A stretch of DNA of 64,000 bases from Bosea sp. 29B (GCF_902506165.1 NZ_LR733817.1:744001-808000); one strand, 5' to 3'. Shown: positions 51,385-61,597, counted from the stretch's first letter. Notes: generated by a model from the letters alone, not told the origin. A program made the numbers and translations.

Positions 51385-52299
51385 ATGAAGACATTGAGTG
51401 ATCTGAAGCTTCACGATCTCAGGTGTTTCGACGCCGTCGCCAGCCAAGGCAGCTTTCAGGCCGCGGCGCTCGCCTTGAACCGCTCGCATCCATCCGTGTT
51501 CGCGGCCGTCGCCCGCCTCGAACATGTGCTGAAGCTGACCTTGCTCGACCGCAGCGGCTACAGGGTAGCTCTGACCGAGGCGGGGGCGCTGTTTCATGCA
51601 CGCGCCCGGCTGATGCTGCGCGAGTTCGACCATCTGCACGGCTATGCCGATCAACTGGCGAGCGGCGAGGAAACGATCCTGCGCGTCGTGCTGGGCGATG
51701 TCTGTCCGAGGCCCTCCGCCCTGCGCCTGCTCGGCCGGTTCTTCGCCGGCCACAACCGGACGCGCCTCCATCTGGAGTATGAGACTATCAACGGACCGCT
51801 CGAGCGCCTGCTGGAGGGCCAGGCCGACCTGATCCTGCATCACGCCGATCCGTCGGATCCGCGTCTCGAGCGGGTCGATCTCTGCGCCGTGGAGTTCGTT
51901 CCAGTGGTGGCGCCAGGGTTCCTGTCAGTCGCCTTAGGACCGGCCACCACGCCTGAGCAGATGCGGCCCTACACCCAATGCGTCATCCGCGACACGGCGC
52001 GGCAGCCCTCGCCGGACAGCTATTTCCTCGTCGAGGGCTCGCAGCGCTGCTCCGTCCCCGACCACCAGATGAAGAAGGAGCTGATCCTTCACGGACTTGC
52101 CTGGGGGCATCTGCCGGCATGGCTCATCCGCGAGGAGCTCAAGGATGGCCGGTTGCTCTCGATCGCTGGCGAACATCTGCCCGGCCGGGTCGAAACCGTG
52201 GCGGCCATACGCCGGCGCGATCGGCTCCATGGCCCCGTCGCGGAGGCGCTGTGGCAGCACCTGCGGGCGCGGTCCGCATCGTTCACCGGCGATTTCTAG
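51385..52299 (+). CDS. LysR-family transcriptional regulator
   Basis: A 304-residue LysR protein. The winged helix is LKLHDLRCFDAVASQGSFQAAALALNRSHPSVFAAVARLE; the substitution VFAAVA for the usual VS-x-I pattern is a mild divergence. The effector domain begins LRVVLGDVCPRPSALRLLG. It is divergent from the enol-lactonase-like gene and probably controls it. The end is followed by a 249-bp gap with no convincing gene. Confidence 0.87.
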   Translation: MKTLSDLKLHDLRCFDAVASQGSFQAAALALNRSHPSVFAAVARLEHVLKLTLLDRSGYRVALTEAGALFHARARLMLREFDHLHGYADQLASGEETILRVVLGDVCPRPSALRLLGRFFAGHNRTRLHLEYETINGPLERLLEGQADLILHHADPSDPRLERVDLCAVEFVPVVAPGFLSVALGPATTPEQMRPYTQCVIRDTARQPSPDSYFLVEGSQRCSVPDHQMKKELILHGLAWGHLPAWLIREELKDGRLLSIAGEHLPGRVETVAAIRRRDRLHGPVAEALWQHLRARSASFTGDF

Positions 52300-52548
52300 G
52301 ACCGTTCATCTGAACGCCATTGCCCGGCGCTTGATACGTGGCCGCTTCTTGCGCTCGCGCAAAGCTTCGTCGAACACGACGCTGGGCCAATAACCGGCTC
52401 GAATTGGCCGGCGCACGCTCAGAAGGTTTGACGCGCGACGGCAAGGCTCCAAAATGTCCCGCACCTGCCCACGCCGAGCGCCCCCAGTCACCTCAGGGGC
52501 CTCTTTCACGCGCGTGGTCGCGACGTTGAGCGGCTTCGGCGCCGCCGC

Positions 52549-54258
52549 TCAGGGCGACGCCTGCGCCCGCTGGGTCGCGCGCAGTATCTCCCGCGGCAGC
52601 ACGCCGGTCTGACGCTCGACCATGCGGTGCACGACCGGCGGCTCGGGCCCGATATGCAGATCCCTGACCCTGTCGCCGATCTCGGCGTCAGCCTGGGTGA
52701 CGCGCTGGGCCTGGCGAACATATTCGACCCAGGTCGGGCTGTCGTAGCGCTCGATCCAGAGTTCGGCATCGGTCAGGTCGCGCAGCAGCGACCAGTGGCG
52801 GGCGCCGTCGCGGCGGCGGATGCGCCGGCGTTCCTCCATTGCCTTCAGGAACTCGACCACGTCCTCCTGCCGGATCCGCCATTCGATGGTGACGAAGACC
52901 GGGCCGCTGCGCGGCTCGATATCGACCGCGACCTCGGGCTTTCGCCAGCGGCCGAGCGGATCGAGATTGAGCGCCTCAAGCGGGGGCAGCTGGTACCGCA
53001 GCCCGGCGGCCGCGCCGAAGACCAGTGCGACCGCCGCCGCGGTGAGGCCGCCGGCCGGACCGGAATGGAGGGTGACCCAGCCCCAGGCCCAGCTGCCCGC
53101 GGCCATGCCGCCGAAGGCCGCCATCTGGTAGAGCGCAAGCGCGCGCCCCACCACCCAGCGCGGCGCCGATAGCTGCACCGTCGAATTGAAGGTCGAGAGC
53201 GCCAGCACCCAGCAGGCGCCGCCGACCGCAAGCGCAGGCATGGTGAGCCATAGGGTCGGGCTCAGTGCCACAATCAGGGCCGCAGCCGCATAGGCCAGGA
53301 AGGTCAGGCGCACGAGGGTCTCGGTGCTGAAACGACGGCGCAACCGGGCGCTGACGAAGGCTCCGGCGACCGCGCCGGCGCCGAAGGCTCCCAGCAGGAT
53401 GCCGTATGTCAGCGGGCCGCCGCGCACGAGATCGCGCGCAACCAGCGGCATCAAAGCGAGACCGACGATGCCGCCAAAGCCGAAGAGGGAGGCTCGCAGG
53501 ATGACGGCGCGGATATTGGGCGACATCGCGACATAGCGCAGACCGGCGCTCATCGCGATCAAGAACGTCTCGCGCGGCAGCACGCGCTCAACGCGCGGCG
53601 GCTGCCAGCGCGCCAGCACGACGAGCAGGCCGATATAGCTGAAGGCATTAACGACGAAGGCCGCGACCGCGCCGAAGGCGGCGACAATGGCGCCGCCGAT
53701 TGCCGGGCCGACGCTACGAGCGATGTTGAAGGCGACGCTGTTCAGCGTCACCGCCGCCGGCACTTCGGGGCGCGGCACCATGTCGCCGACCGAAGACTGC
53801 CAGGCCGGGTTGTTGAGCGCGTTGCCACAACCGAGCAGGAAGGTGAAGGTCAGGAGCAGCCAGGGCGAGAGCAGCCCATACCAGGCGAAAACCGCCAGCA
53901 TGACCGAAACAGCGAGCATGAAGCCCTGCGCCGTCAGCAGGATGCGGCGACGGTCGTAATTGTCCGCGATCGCGCCGGCGGCAAGCGAGAACAGCATCAC
54001 CGGCAGCGCGGTCGAGGCCTGGACGAGCGCGACCATGTCCGGCGAATTGGAGAGCGAGGTCATCAGCCAGGCCGCGCCCACCATCTGGACCAGGCCACCG
54101 AAGTTCGAGGCAAGGCTAGCGATCCAGACCGCACGGAAGATCGGCTGGCGCAACGGCGCAAAAGCCGAATAGCGCCCGTCATCAGGCTTCAGGCCCTCGG
54201 CCGCGAGGTCGGCTTCGGCGGTTTCGGCAGTGGTCTGCGTGGCGGGCTCTTGCGGCAT
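52549..54258 (-). CDS. MFS exporter (MFS_3/EntS-like) with C-terminal soluble domain
   Basis: A 569-residue permease with about 11-12 hydrophobic segments: QPIFRAVWIASLASNFGG at the start, LVQASTALPVMLFSLAAGAIADNYDRRRILL as the MFS loop, and DMVPRPEVPAAVTLNSVAFNIARSVGPAIGGAIVA typical of the enterobactin-exporter branch. The final 145 residues (PVFVTIEWRIRQEDVVEFLKAM on) are soluble and look like a dimeric alpha-beta barrel of the kind found in full-length MFS_3 proteins. No siderophore genes are nearby. The substrate is unknown. Confidence 0.85.
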   Translation of the reverse strand: MPQEPATQTTAETAEADLAAEGLKPDDGRYSAFAPLRQPIFRAVWIASLASNFGGLVQMVGAAWLMTSLSNSPDMVALVQASTALPVMLFSLAAGAIADNYDRRRILLTAQGFMLAVSVMLAVFAWYGLLSPWLLLTFTFLLGCGNALNNPAWQSSVGDMVPRPEVPAAVTLNSVAFNIARSVGPAIGGAIVAAFGAVAAFVVNAFSYIGLLVVLARWQPPRVERVLPRETFLIAMSAGLRYVAMSPNIRAVILRASLFGFGGIVGLALMPLVARDLVRGGPLTYGILLGAFGAGAVAGAFVSARLRRRFSTETLVRLTFLAYAAAALIVALSPTLWLTMPALAVGGACWVLALSTFNSTVQLSAPRWVVGRALALYQMAAFGGMAAGSWAWGWVTLHSGPAGGLTAAAVALVFGAAAGLRYQLPPLEALNLDPLGRWRKPEVAVDIEPRSGPVFVTIEWRIRQEDVVEFLKAMEERRRIRRRDGARHWSLLRDLTDAELWIERYDSPTWVEYVRQAQRVTQADAEIGDRVRDLHIGPEPPVVHRMVERQTGVLPREILRATQRAQASP

Positions 54259-54651
54259 GCCACAGTTAGAGCATGCCGGCGGGCGATGGGAAGCGGCACT
54301 GCGCCATTGTCCATCATCAGATGATTTGAGACTGCTTTCGGGTTTCAGGAACGGAGGCTGTGGCTCATCTGGGGTTCAGGGGCGGCTTCGGGCCGATGAT
54401 ACGCCCTATATTCCAGGCTGACGCCGATGGGCCGGTTGAGCTTCGACAAGCATGCCGCATCCGAAACCTATATGCTGCGCCCGTCACTCGCCTGATGCGC
54501 CACAAGAGGGCGTTGGCATCTTGCCCAGAAGCGGCCCGTCGCCGCGGCAGCGCCGTGATCAATCTTCCCAAATCGATTGGTCGATATTTAACATATTTGC
54601 ATCAATAAATGCAATATTGCTTCTCAACCATCGCAATGGAAAGGCCATGCT
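54259..54651. other. Intergenic region with nested palindromes
   Basis: A 393-bp gap downstream of the FCD regulator and upstream of the exporter. Near the regulator end are the dyad TTGCAT (54597-54602), CAATAA, ATGCAA (54609-54614), and the perfect palindrome GCAATATTGC (54611-54620) overlapping it. No gene was found. The exporter promoter is presumably in the AT-poor half near 54260-54350. Confidence 0.5.
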
Positions 54652-55554
54652 TCAGCGCGACAGGATCGGGCGAATGCGCGCCAGATCCTCGATCGTGTGG
54701 AGCAGATGGGCACGCAGTCGGTCGGCAGCTTCGTCCTGATCGCGGCGCGCGAGGCTGTCGAGGATGGCGAGGTGCTCCTCGCATTGCGCGCGGTAACGCT
54801 TGCGGTCCAGCATCGACCGGTAGGACAGCAAGCGGCGCACGCGATTGAGCCGCCTGATCGTATCGAGGAAGAACGGGTTGCCGCTCGCTCCGACGATCGT
54901 CTCATGGAAGCGCACCCCGCGCTCGTGCAGCGCGTCAGCGGAGTCGGTCTCGATGGCACCCGCGAGCAGCCTCTCCTCGGCATGGCGGCAGATGGCTATC
55001 TGCTCGGGCGGAAGGTCGTAGCCCGACTCGAGGAGGGCCGCAGGCTCGAGGACAAGACGGAGCCGGTAGCTCTGCTCCAGGCTTTCCGGCGTGTTCAGGA
55101 CGGGCAGGAAAGTCCAGCCATAGCCGGCGCGTCGCTCGGCCCAGCCCTCGGAGCTGATGCGCGTCAGCACCATCGTGAGCTTGGCTCGCGTCAACCCGTA
55201 GCGCTCGCGCAGCTCGGCTTCTGTGATCTGGTCGGGAAGCACGCCGCCAAGACGATCCTCCGCGATCCGGAAATAGATCGCGTCGCGGCCGTCGGTGCCG
55301 GCGAGCCCCAGCTCCTCTGCGCTGGGAGGTTCGCTCTCGCCGACAAAATAGCCGCGGTTGGGCTCATGGCGCAGCACGCCCTTGCCGGCGAGCAGTTGAA
55401 GAGCCTGGCCCACCGGGAAACGCGAGACGCCGAGGCGGGTCGCGAGATCCTGTGCGCGCAGATGCGTCCCGGCGGCGAGCCGCAACTCCCGGATCTCTCC
55501 GAGCAGCTTCGCCGCCAGCGTCTCTCCGAGGTCCTGTCCGCCCGCCCGTGCCAC
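54652..55554 (-). CDS. GntR/FCD-family regulator with two apparent winged-helix domains
   Basis: A 300-residue regulator, about 60-70 longer than common FCD proteins. A first winged helix spans residues 12-74 (GTHLRAQDLATRLGVSRFPVGQALQLLAGKGVL, wing RGYFVG). A second, similar one spans about 90-152 (LPDQITEAELRERYGLTRAKLTMVLTRISSEGWAERR). The FCD domain occupies 155-295 (LRLVLEPAALLESGY, RGVRFHETIVGASGNPFFLD, EEHLAILDSLARRDQDEA). Two DNA-binding domains in one chain are unusual in my knowledge. It is the last gene of a leftward operon with a Bug protein and aconitase. Confidence 0.85.
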   Translation of the reverse strand: MARAGGQDLGETLAAKLLGEIRELRLAAGTHLRAQDLATRLGVSRFPVGQALQLLAGKGVLRHEPNRGYFVGESEPPSAEELGLAGTDGRDAIYFRIAEDRLGGVLPDQITEAELRERYGLTRAKLTMVLTRISSEGWAERRAGYGWTFLPVLNTPESLEQSYRLRLVLEPAALLESGYDLPPEQIAICRHAEERLLAGAIETDSADALHERGVRFHETIVGASGNPFFLDTIRRLNRVRRLLSYRSMLDRKRYRAQCEEHLAILDSLARRDQDEAADRLRAHLLHTIEDLARIRPILSR

Positions 55555-55623
55555 GATGCGCTCCCTCCGGCCGACGAAGCCGCCGACGAGAGCATCTACC
55601 CGAGGCAGGCGGCGATTCGAAGC

Positions 55624-56580
55624 TTATTTGACGAGTCCGATCGAGCGCAGAACGTCAGCGACGCGGACCTGCTCCTCCTTGAGGAAGGCAGCGAAAGGCT
55701 CTCCGGCAAGGTAGTAATCGTCCCAGCCGCGGACCTTCAGTACCTCCGCCCATTCCTTCGACTTGACCATCTTGTCGAAGACGGCGGTGAGCTCCTGCCG
55801 TTGCTGAGCCGAGATACCGGGCGCCGCCATGACGGCGCGCCAGTTGACGACCTCGACGTCCATGCCCAGCTCCTTCAGCGTCGGGACATCCGCGCCGTCG
55901 AGACGCTTGCCCGAGGACAGGGCGATGGCCCTCAGCTTGCCTGCCTTGATCTGGCTCTCAAACTCGCCATAGCCCGACACGCCGGCCGTCACCCGCCCCC
56001 CGAGCATGGCCGCGAGCGCCTCGCCGCCTCCCGAGAAGGCGACATAGTTGAGCTTGCCAGGATCGCTGCCGGCCGCTTTCGTCACGAGCGCGGCGAGGAT
56101 GTGGTCGGCTCCGCCGGCCGATCCACCGGCCCAGATGAAGCGCGAGGGATCGGCCTTGATGGCTGCGGCCACGTCCTTGATCGTCTTGTGCGGCGAGTTC
56201 TCCGGCACGACGATGACCAACGGATCGCCCGTCAGGCGCGCGAGCGGGGTGACCTGGTCGAGGCTGACCGGCGCCTTGTTGGTCAGGATCGCCCCCACCG
56301 TGGTGATGCCGTTGACCATCAGCTGGGACGGATCGCCCTTCGATCCGTTGATGAACTGGGCAAGGCCCACGGTGCCGCCCGCGCCCGTGACGTTCTGGAC
56401 CTGGACGCTCTTGGCGAGGCCAGTGCTGGCCAGGACCTGCTGGATCGAGCGCGCGGCCGTGTCCCAGCCACCGCCTGGTCCGGCCGGGGCTATGATCTTG
56501 AGTTCAGCCGGGGCCTGGGCCATGGCCGGAGCGGCGATGAAGACGGTGGCGCAGGCGAGTAGAAGTCGACGATCGATCAT
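55624..56580 (-). CDS. Tripartite tricarboxylate transporter substrate-binding protein (Bug family), orphan
   Basis: A 318-residue periplasmic protein with signal peptide [21 protein letters not shown] and the Bug fold: [46 protein letters not shown] and [19 protein letters not shown]. It is 48 bp downstream of the aconitase gene and 69 bp upstream of the FCD gene, in the same direction, so the three form one operon. No TctA/TctB pair is next to it; it may feed the TctAB pair of the 26-28 kb operon or act as a sensor. Confidence 0.87.
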   Translation of the reverse strand: MIDRRLLLACATVFIAAPAMAQAPAELKIIAPAGPGGGWDTAARSIQQVLASTGLAKSVQVQNVTGAGGTVGLAQFINGSKGDPSQLMVNGITTVGAILTNKAPVSLDQVTPLARLTGDPLVIVVPENSPHKTIKDVAAAIKADPSRFIWAGGSAGGADHILAALVTKAAGSDPGKLNYVAFSGGGEALAAMLGGRVTAGVSGYGEFESQIKAGKLRAIALSSGKRLDGADVPTLKELGMDVEVVNWRAVMAAPGISAQQRQELTAVFDKMVKSKEWAEVLKVRGWDDYYLAGEPFAAFLKEEQVRVADVLRSIGLVK

Positions 56581-56628
56581 GGACTTTCCTCCGTTTGTGG
56601 TCTGGTGTGGTCGAGACGCAAGGCGCCG

Positions 56629-59274
56629 TCAGGCGTGGCGGCGTTCGCTCGCATCGCCTTCACCCGGCGGGTGATCTCCGTGATCGGGCAGGAAGCGCCG
56701 CAGGATCAGCGGCAGCATGCCGCCGGCGCGCAGCGTCTCGCATTCGAGTTCCGTCTCGACCGCAAGGTGCATTGGGATCGACAGGCGCTCGCCGCCCGCG
56801 CGAGCGAGCGTGACCTGCGTCGCGAGACGCGGCACGAGCAGGCTCTCGGGCACCGCGATCTCGATGCGGTCGCCGGGCCGGAGCGACAGGCCGGCACCTT
56901 GCGCGGCATCGTCGAAGGTGAGCGGCAGGATACCCATGCCGATCAGGTTCGAACGGTGGATGCGCTCGAAGCTCGCCGCGAGCACAGCGCGGACGCCGAG
57001 AAGGCCGAGGCCCTTCGCCGCCCAGTCGCGCGAGGAGCCCGTGCCATAGCGCTCGCCTGCGACGATCACGATGGCTTCGCCCGCCGCCCGATAGCGCTCC
57101 GCGGCGACCCAGAGCGGCAGCACCTCGCAGCTGGCCGCGTGCCGGGTCGACCCCGGCGGGAGGTCGGGTTCCAGCCGGTTGAGCACCGTTCGGTTGGTGA
57201 ACAGGCCGCGCAGCATGACCTCCCAATTGCCACGCCGCGAGGCGTAGACGTTGAGGTCGCGCGGATTCTCGCCATGCTCGATCAGCCACCGCCCCGCTTG
57301 GCTCGCAGCAGGGGTCTGCCCGGCGGGCGAGATATGATCGGTGGTGATGTCGTCGCCGAGAACCAGGATCGGGTGGGCGCTGAACCGGCCGAGGGAGATG
57401 GGCGCGTCGGTACGGGCGAAAGGAGGCCGGCGCAGATAGGTCGACGACGGGTCCCACGGGAAACGCGGCGTCGACGGCGCGTCGAGCCCGACCCAGTTCG
57501 GATCGGCGGAAGCGTGCGCGAACGCGTCACGGAAGTCGCCGCGATCGAGCCCGGCAGCCAAAGCTGCATCGATCTCCTCGCCCGACGGCCAGAGGTCGGA
57601 CAGGTGGATTGCAATGTCACCGGCCCGGCCGATCGCGTCGCGTGAGAGGTCGCGCGTCGCGTCTCCTGCGAGGGCATAGGCGACAACGAGCGGCGGCGAG
57701 GCGAGGAAGCCGACCTCAACCTGGCCATGGACGCGTCCGGGGAAGTTGCGATTGCCCGAGAGGATCGCGACCGGAAGCGTCTCACCGGCCGAGACTGCCT
57801 GCTCCATCACCGGCAGCAGCGGCCCCGAATTGCCGATGCAGGTGGTGCAGCCATAGCCGACGATCCCGAAGCCGAGAGATTCGAGATCGTCGAGGAGGCC
57901 GGAGCGGCGCAAGAAACGCTCGGCCGCCGGCGAGCCCGGCGCGAGCGAGGTCTTGACCCAGGGCAGCGGAAGAAGGCCAAGCGCACGGGCCTTGCGCGCC
58001 ACCAGCCCCGCCGCGACAAGCAGGCGCGGGTCGCTGGTGTTGGTGCAGCTCGTGATCGCGGCGATCGCGACCGGATGGCGTGGCAAACCCGCCGCCAGCG
58101 TCGTCGGCTGCGGAAGCGCGGCCAGCGCCGCCGGCACGCCGGAGAGCGGCAGCCGGTCCTGCGGCCGGAAGGGGCCGGCAAGGCTCGTCTCGACCGTCCC
58201 GAGATCAAGTGCCACGGTGTCGGTGAAGCGCGGCTCGGCGGCTGGGTCGAACCACAGCCCCTGCGCCTTGGCGTAGGCGTCGACCAGCGCGACGGCCCGC
58301 GCGTCACGGCCGGTCTGAGTCAGATAGGCGAGCGTGCGCTCGTCAATGGGGAAGAAGGCCGTCGACGCTCCGAATTCGGGCGTCATGTTCGCGACGACCG
58401 CGCGTTCGCCGGCTGACAGGGTCGAGACACCCGGTCCGAAGAACTCGACGAAAGCCCCGGTCACCCTGCGCTCGCGCAGGAGCTGCGTGACGGTGAGCGC
58501 CAGATCCGTTGCCAGGACGCCCTCGCGCAACCGGCCGTCCAGGCGCACGCCGATCACATCGGGCAGCCGCATCATCACCGGCATGCCGAACATCACGCTT
58601 TCGGCCTCGAGCCCGCCAACGCCCCAGGCCAGCACGCCGATCCCGTTGATCATCGGCGTATGGCTGTCGGTCCCGATCAGCGTGTCGGGCACGGCAACCG
58701 TGCGGCCCTCGATCACGGTCGTGCCGACGACCGTCGCGAGCTGCTCGAGGTTGATCGTGTGCATGATGCCGGTACCGGGCGGATTGACCCGCACCCCGAG
58801 CATCGCCTGCGTCGCCCATTTGAGGAAGCGGTAGCGCTCGCCGTTGCGGCGATATTCGCGCTCCTTGTTGAGATCGGCCGCGCCCGGCAGAGCCGAGACG
58901 TCGACACCCAGCGAATGATCGACGGAGACGTCGACCGGCATGACGGGGCTGAGCGCCTCGGGATCGCCGCCCGCATCGGCGAGCGCGTCGCGCATCCCGG
59001 CAATGTCGACCAGCGCCGGCGTGCAGGTGGTGTCGTGCATCAGCACCCGCGAGGGCTGAAAGGCAATCTCCGCGCTGCTCGTCCCAGCCTTCAGCCAGTC
59101 GCGGATCGCTGCGATGGCCGCATCGCGCTCTGCCGAGGAGGGCGCGTTTCGGGCGACGTTCTCGGCCAGTATGCGAAAGGTGTGCGGCAGGCGAGCGTAC
59201 TCAGAACCGACCCCGCTGGCGGCGTCTACCCGGATTGCATTCCCGACTGCAGAGATCGCTGAGAACCGAAGCAT
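56629..59274 (-). CDS. acnA: Aconitate hydratase (AcnA), second copy
   Basis: An 881-residue AcnA-type enzyme that interconverts citrate and isocitrate through cis-aconitate. Visible motifs are [46 protein letters not shown] and [16 protein letters not shown] (cluster cysteines), and [18 protein letters not shown] (swivel domain). [19 protein letters not shown] and INGIGV match housekeeping aconitases. It has about 20 residues fewer at the N-terminus than the copy at 15474 after start correction. It is in an operon with a Bug binding protein and an FCD regulator, so it may be a dedicated copy for a carboxylate degradation route. A housekeeping acnA elsewhere in the genome is likely. Confidence 0.9.
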   Translation of the reverse strand: MLRFSAISAVGNAIRVDAASGVGSEYARLPHTFRILAENVARNAPSSAERDAAIAAIRDWLKAGTSSAEIAFQPSRVLMHDTTCTPALVDIAGMRDALADAGGDPEALSPVMPVDVSVDHSLGVDVSALPGAADLNKEREYRRNGERYRFLKWATQAMLGVRVNPPGTGIMHTINLEQLATVVGTTVIEGRTVAVPDTLIGTDSHTPMINGIGVLAWGVGGLEAESVMFGMPVMMRLPDVIGVRLDGRLREGVLATDLALTVTQLLRERRVTGAFVEFFGPGVSTLSAGERAVVANMTPEFGASTAFFPIDERTLAYLTQTGRDARAVALVDAYAKAQGLWFDPAAEPRFTDTVALDLGTVETSLAGPFRPQDRLPLSGVPAALAALPQPTTLAAGLPRHPVAIAAITSCTNTSDPRLLVAAGLVARKARALGLLPLPWVKTSLAPGSPAAERFLRRSGLLDDLESLGFGIVGYGCTTCIGNSGPLLPVMEQAVSAGETLPVAILSGNRNFPGRVHGQVEVGFLASPPLVVAYALAGDATRDLSRDAIGRAGDIAIHLSDLWPSGEEIDAALAAGLDRGDFRDAFAHASADPNWVGLDAPSTPRFPWDPSSTYLRRPPFARTDAPISLGRFSAHPILVLGDDITTDHISPAGQTPAASQAGRWLIEHGENPRDLNVYASRRGNWEVMLRGLFTNRTVLNRLEPDLPPGSTRHAASCEVLPLWVAAERYRAAGEAIVIVAGERYGTGSSRDWAAKGLGLLGVRAVLAASFERIHRSNLIGMGILPLTFDDAAQGAGLSLRPGDRIEIAVPESLLVPRLATQVTLARAGGERLSIPMHLAVETELECETLRAGGMLPLILRRFLPDHGDHPPGEGDASERRHA

Positions 59275-59309
59275 GATGGATATTGCATATAGAAGATATA
59301 AAATGGAAT
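59275..59309. promoter_or_regulatory. AT-rich upstream region of the aconitase operon
   Basis: The 35 bp upstream of the leftward aconitase start are strongly AT-rich (GGATATTGCATATAGAAG, then ATATAAAATGG), unlike the surroundings. A leftward promoter and regulator site are likely, but no clear hexamers were assigned. The dyad TTGCAT also appears in part here. Confidence 0.35.
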
Positions 59310-59557
59310 ATGTGGATCGACGTGCAACCTGTTGAGTTCCTGCTCGACGTCATCCCCGACACGGTCGTCGACGCCTTAGCCAAGGGCGACCTCCTGTCGG
59401 TGGCGCTGGTCTCGATCCTGTTCGGCTATGTGCTCCCGCATCTCGGCGAGCACACAAGCCCGTCCGCGGCGTCATCGACGCCGGCGCGCATCTCGTCTTC
59501 GGCGCGATCCACGTGATCGTGAAGCTCGCCCCGATCGGCGAGCATTCCGCTCCTTGA
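59310..59557 (+). pseudogene. Truncated, frameshifted DctA (C4-dicarboxylate:H+ symporter) remnant
   Basis: The reading VEFLLDVIPDTVVDALAKGDL, then SVALVSILFGYVLPHLGEH, matches a mid-protein block of DctA. After the codons for GEHT the frame shifts, and a neighbouring frame continues KPVRGVIDAGAHLVFGAIHV, then IVKLAPIGEHSA, before a TGA at 59555-59557. Both halves align with DctA, so a single frameshift is visible. The N-terminal third and the C-terminal half of the gene are absent. The next bases up to 59710 hold nothing recognisable. Confidence 0.75.
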
Positions 59558-59710
59558 TGTCGAACGTCTCCTCCGCGAGCGCCAGGCATGCGCTATGCAC
59601 ATTCAGCGGGTGTAAGGTCATACCCGCCGTGATTGCCACTCCGGGGAGGCTTGCTCGACATTGCCGTCCGGGACCTGATTCACGATCGCTAGGCTTGGGA
59701 CTGAAAGTCG

Positions 59711-60598
59711 ATGACCGAGGGACGACAGTCCGATATCCGCATTCTCGTCAGCGGCGGAAGCGGCCGGCTTGCCAGTGTGCTGTCGCTCGTCGGCGGGGAT
59801 CGTGTACAGGCCCTGTCGCGCGCCGAACTCGACATCTCCGATGCCTTCGCCTTTCAGGCCGCGCTCGCGAGGCTGAAACCGGACGTCGTCATCAATGTGG
59901 CGGCGATCGCCAGCCTCGAAGCCTGCGAGCGCACGCCGGAGCGGGCCCAGGCCATCAACGCGCTGGCGCCCGGTCAGATGGCCCGCGCCTGCGCCCAGGC
60001 TGGAACGCCGTTCATCCAGATCTCGACGGATTATGTCTTCGGTGCCCCAACGCACCGTCCGTGGCGCGAAAGCGATCCGGTGTCGCCGGTCAACCTGTAT
60101 GGCGAGCTGAAGGCCGAGGCCGAACGACAGGTCCTCGCCGCCGGCGGGGAGGTCTGCATCGCTCGGGTGGCCTGGCTGTTCGGCGACGGCAAGGACTTCA
60201 TCGCCCATCTCCTGCGCGGACAGGACGATAGCGTCAGGATCGCCCGCGATCAGATCGGCTCTCCGACGCCGATCGTTCCGCTCGCCGGGCGGCTGCTGGA
60301 CCTGGCCGAACGCATGGCGGCCAGAGAGCCCATCCCGCGCCTGCTCCATCTCACCGGCTCGCCGGCCGTGTCGCGGGCCGACTGGGTCGCCACGGCCTTC
60401 GACGCGCTTCGCCGCGCCGGACGGCGGACACCCGAACTGGTCCCTGTCCCGATGAGCGATCTCGGCTCCTCGGTCGTCCGCCCCCATTACAGCGCCCTCG
60501 ACTCCGGCCTGGCGGCGGAGCTGTTCGGCGGCGAACTCGATTGGCGCGCCGTGGCCATGCAGGTCGAAACCTTCGCCGAGCGACCGGCGTCGAGCTAG
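59711..60598 (+). CDS. dTDP-4-dehydrorhamnose reductase-like extended SDR (RmlD family)
   Basis: A 295-residue protein. RILVSGGSGRLASVLSLVG is the NAD(P) motif of RmlD. PDVVINVAAIASLEACERTPERAQAIN and FIQISTDYVFGAPTHRPWRESDPVSPVNLYGELKAEAE (which holds the YxxxK pair) are characteristic of the family, as is VARVAWLFGDGKDF-like IARVAWLFGDGKDF. It reduces a nucleotide-sugar keto group; other members act as methionine adenosyltransferase regulators or sugar reductases. It is isolated from rhamnose synthesis genes, and it is convergent with glucokinase. Confidence 0.83.
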   Translation: MTEGRQSDIRILVSGGSGRLASVLSLVGGDRVQALSRAELDISDAFAFQAALARLKPDVVINVAAIASLEACERTPERAQAINALAPGQMARACAQAGTPFIQISTDYVFGAPTHRPWRESDPVSPVNLYGELKAEAERQVLAAGGEVCIARVAWLFGDGKDFIAHLLRGQDDSVRIARDQIGSPTPIVPLAGRLLDLAERMAAREPIPRLLHLTGSPAVSRADWVATAFDALRRAGRRTPELVPVPMSDLGSSVVRPHYSALDSGLAAELFGGELDWRAVAMQVETFAERPASS

Positions 60599-60610
60599 GA
60601 GCCCCGATAT

Positions 60611-61597
60611 TCACACCGGGCAGGCGCGCGACGCGTCCGCGATCCGCAGCCATTCGACGCAACCGATCAGGGCGACACGATCGTCGAGCAGGAGATGCGC
60701 GTCGAAATCCGCCATGAACGGACCCATCCGACCTTTGGCACGGAAGGCATCGCGAAAAGTGTCGGTACCGACAAGGAGAGGCGCGAGCGCCCGGCAAACG
60801 CCGCCATAGAGATAGATGCCGCCATGCGGCAGGAAGGTCAGGGCGAGATCGCCCGCGACCCGCCCGAGCAAGCGCAGGAAAAGATGGGCGGCCGCGACCG
60901 CCTGCTCATCGGTTCCCGCGACCGCGGCGCTGGTGATCTCGGCGCTCGTCCTGGCTCGGCACGGCCGACCATCGCGATGGCAGACCCAGGCATGGATCTC
61001 GCGCAAGCCATTGCCGGACAAGGCTCGCTCGACCGAGGCGCGGCCCCGGCCTGCCGCCAGCGCGGCCTGGAGCCCGCATTCCTCCTCGCCCTCGATCGCC
61101 AGTGTCGTGTGCCCGCATTCGGCGGCCGCGACATGGGGCACCCGTCCGAACGCCGGCCAATGGCAGGCGGCGGCGTTGAAGCCGGTGCCGGCACCCAGGA
61201 CCATGCGGGTGGCACGCAGTGGCAGCGACACGGCCGATGCGAGAACCGGCTGCGTCTCCAATCGTTCAGGCGCGATGAGCGAATACCCCAGCGCCTCGAA
61301 ATCGTTCAGGAAGCCGACGGAGGGCGCGCCGGTCAGCGCCTGCAGACCGCTCCGGGCGATCATCCAGTCGCGGTTCGTCAATTGCGCCCCGTCCGGCGTC
61401 GGAACCCCGGCCAGCGCGATGCAGCAGGCATCGAGGCGCCGCTGGCCGAGCCGGTCCAGATAGGTCTCGACCACCGCTTCATAGCTGTCGAAATCGCCAT
61501 TGGCGAAGCTGCCCAGACTTTCCGGGACGAGCTCGCCATCCTCGACGACGCCGAGCCTCGTATTCGTGCCGCCGATATCGGAGACCAGTGCCATCAT
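60611..61597 (-). CDS. glk: Glucokinase
   Basis: A 328-residue cytoplasmic kinase of the bacterial Glk family. VSDIGGTNTRLGVV is the phosphate-binding loop. GFLNDFEALGYSLI carries the catalytic aspartate (LNDF). MVLGAGTGFNAAA is the second phosphate motif and EGEEECGLQAALAAGRGRASVERALSG the ATP-site region. IYLYGGVCRALAPLL is the final motif. It phosphorylates glucose to glucose-6-phosphate. The start is the ATG at 61597 or the next one at 61594. Two Gfo/Idh/MocA oxidoreductases lie upstream in the same direction, so a sugar catabolism role is consistent. Confidence 0.88.
   Translation of the reverse strand: MMALVSDIGGTNTRLGVVEDGELVPESLGSFANGDFDSYEAVVETYLDRLGQRRLDACCIALAGVPTPDGAQLTNRDWMIARSGLQALTGAPSVGFLNDFEALGYSLIAPERLETQPVLASAVSLPLRATRMVLGAGTGFNAAACHWPAFGRVPHVAAAECGHTTLAIEGEEECGLQAALAAGRGRASVERALSGNGLREIHAWVCHRDGRPCRARTSAEITSAAVAGTDEQAVAAAHLFLRLLGRVAGDLALTFLPHGGIYLYGGVCRALAPLLVGTDTFRDAFRAKGRMGPFMADFDAHLLLDDRVALIGCVEWLRIADASRACPV

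Noticed and set aside
52300..52548. Small minus-strand frame at 52306-52509 (67 codons)
   Set aside because: The sequence ends in a basic run with no family, and has no ribosome site; I see no evidence that it is a gene.
59549..59621. Short minus-strand reading MTLHPLNVHSACLALAEETF
   Set aside because: It looks protein-like for about 25 residues, then becomes low-complexity as it crosses the DctA remnant; it is too short to name.
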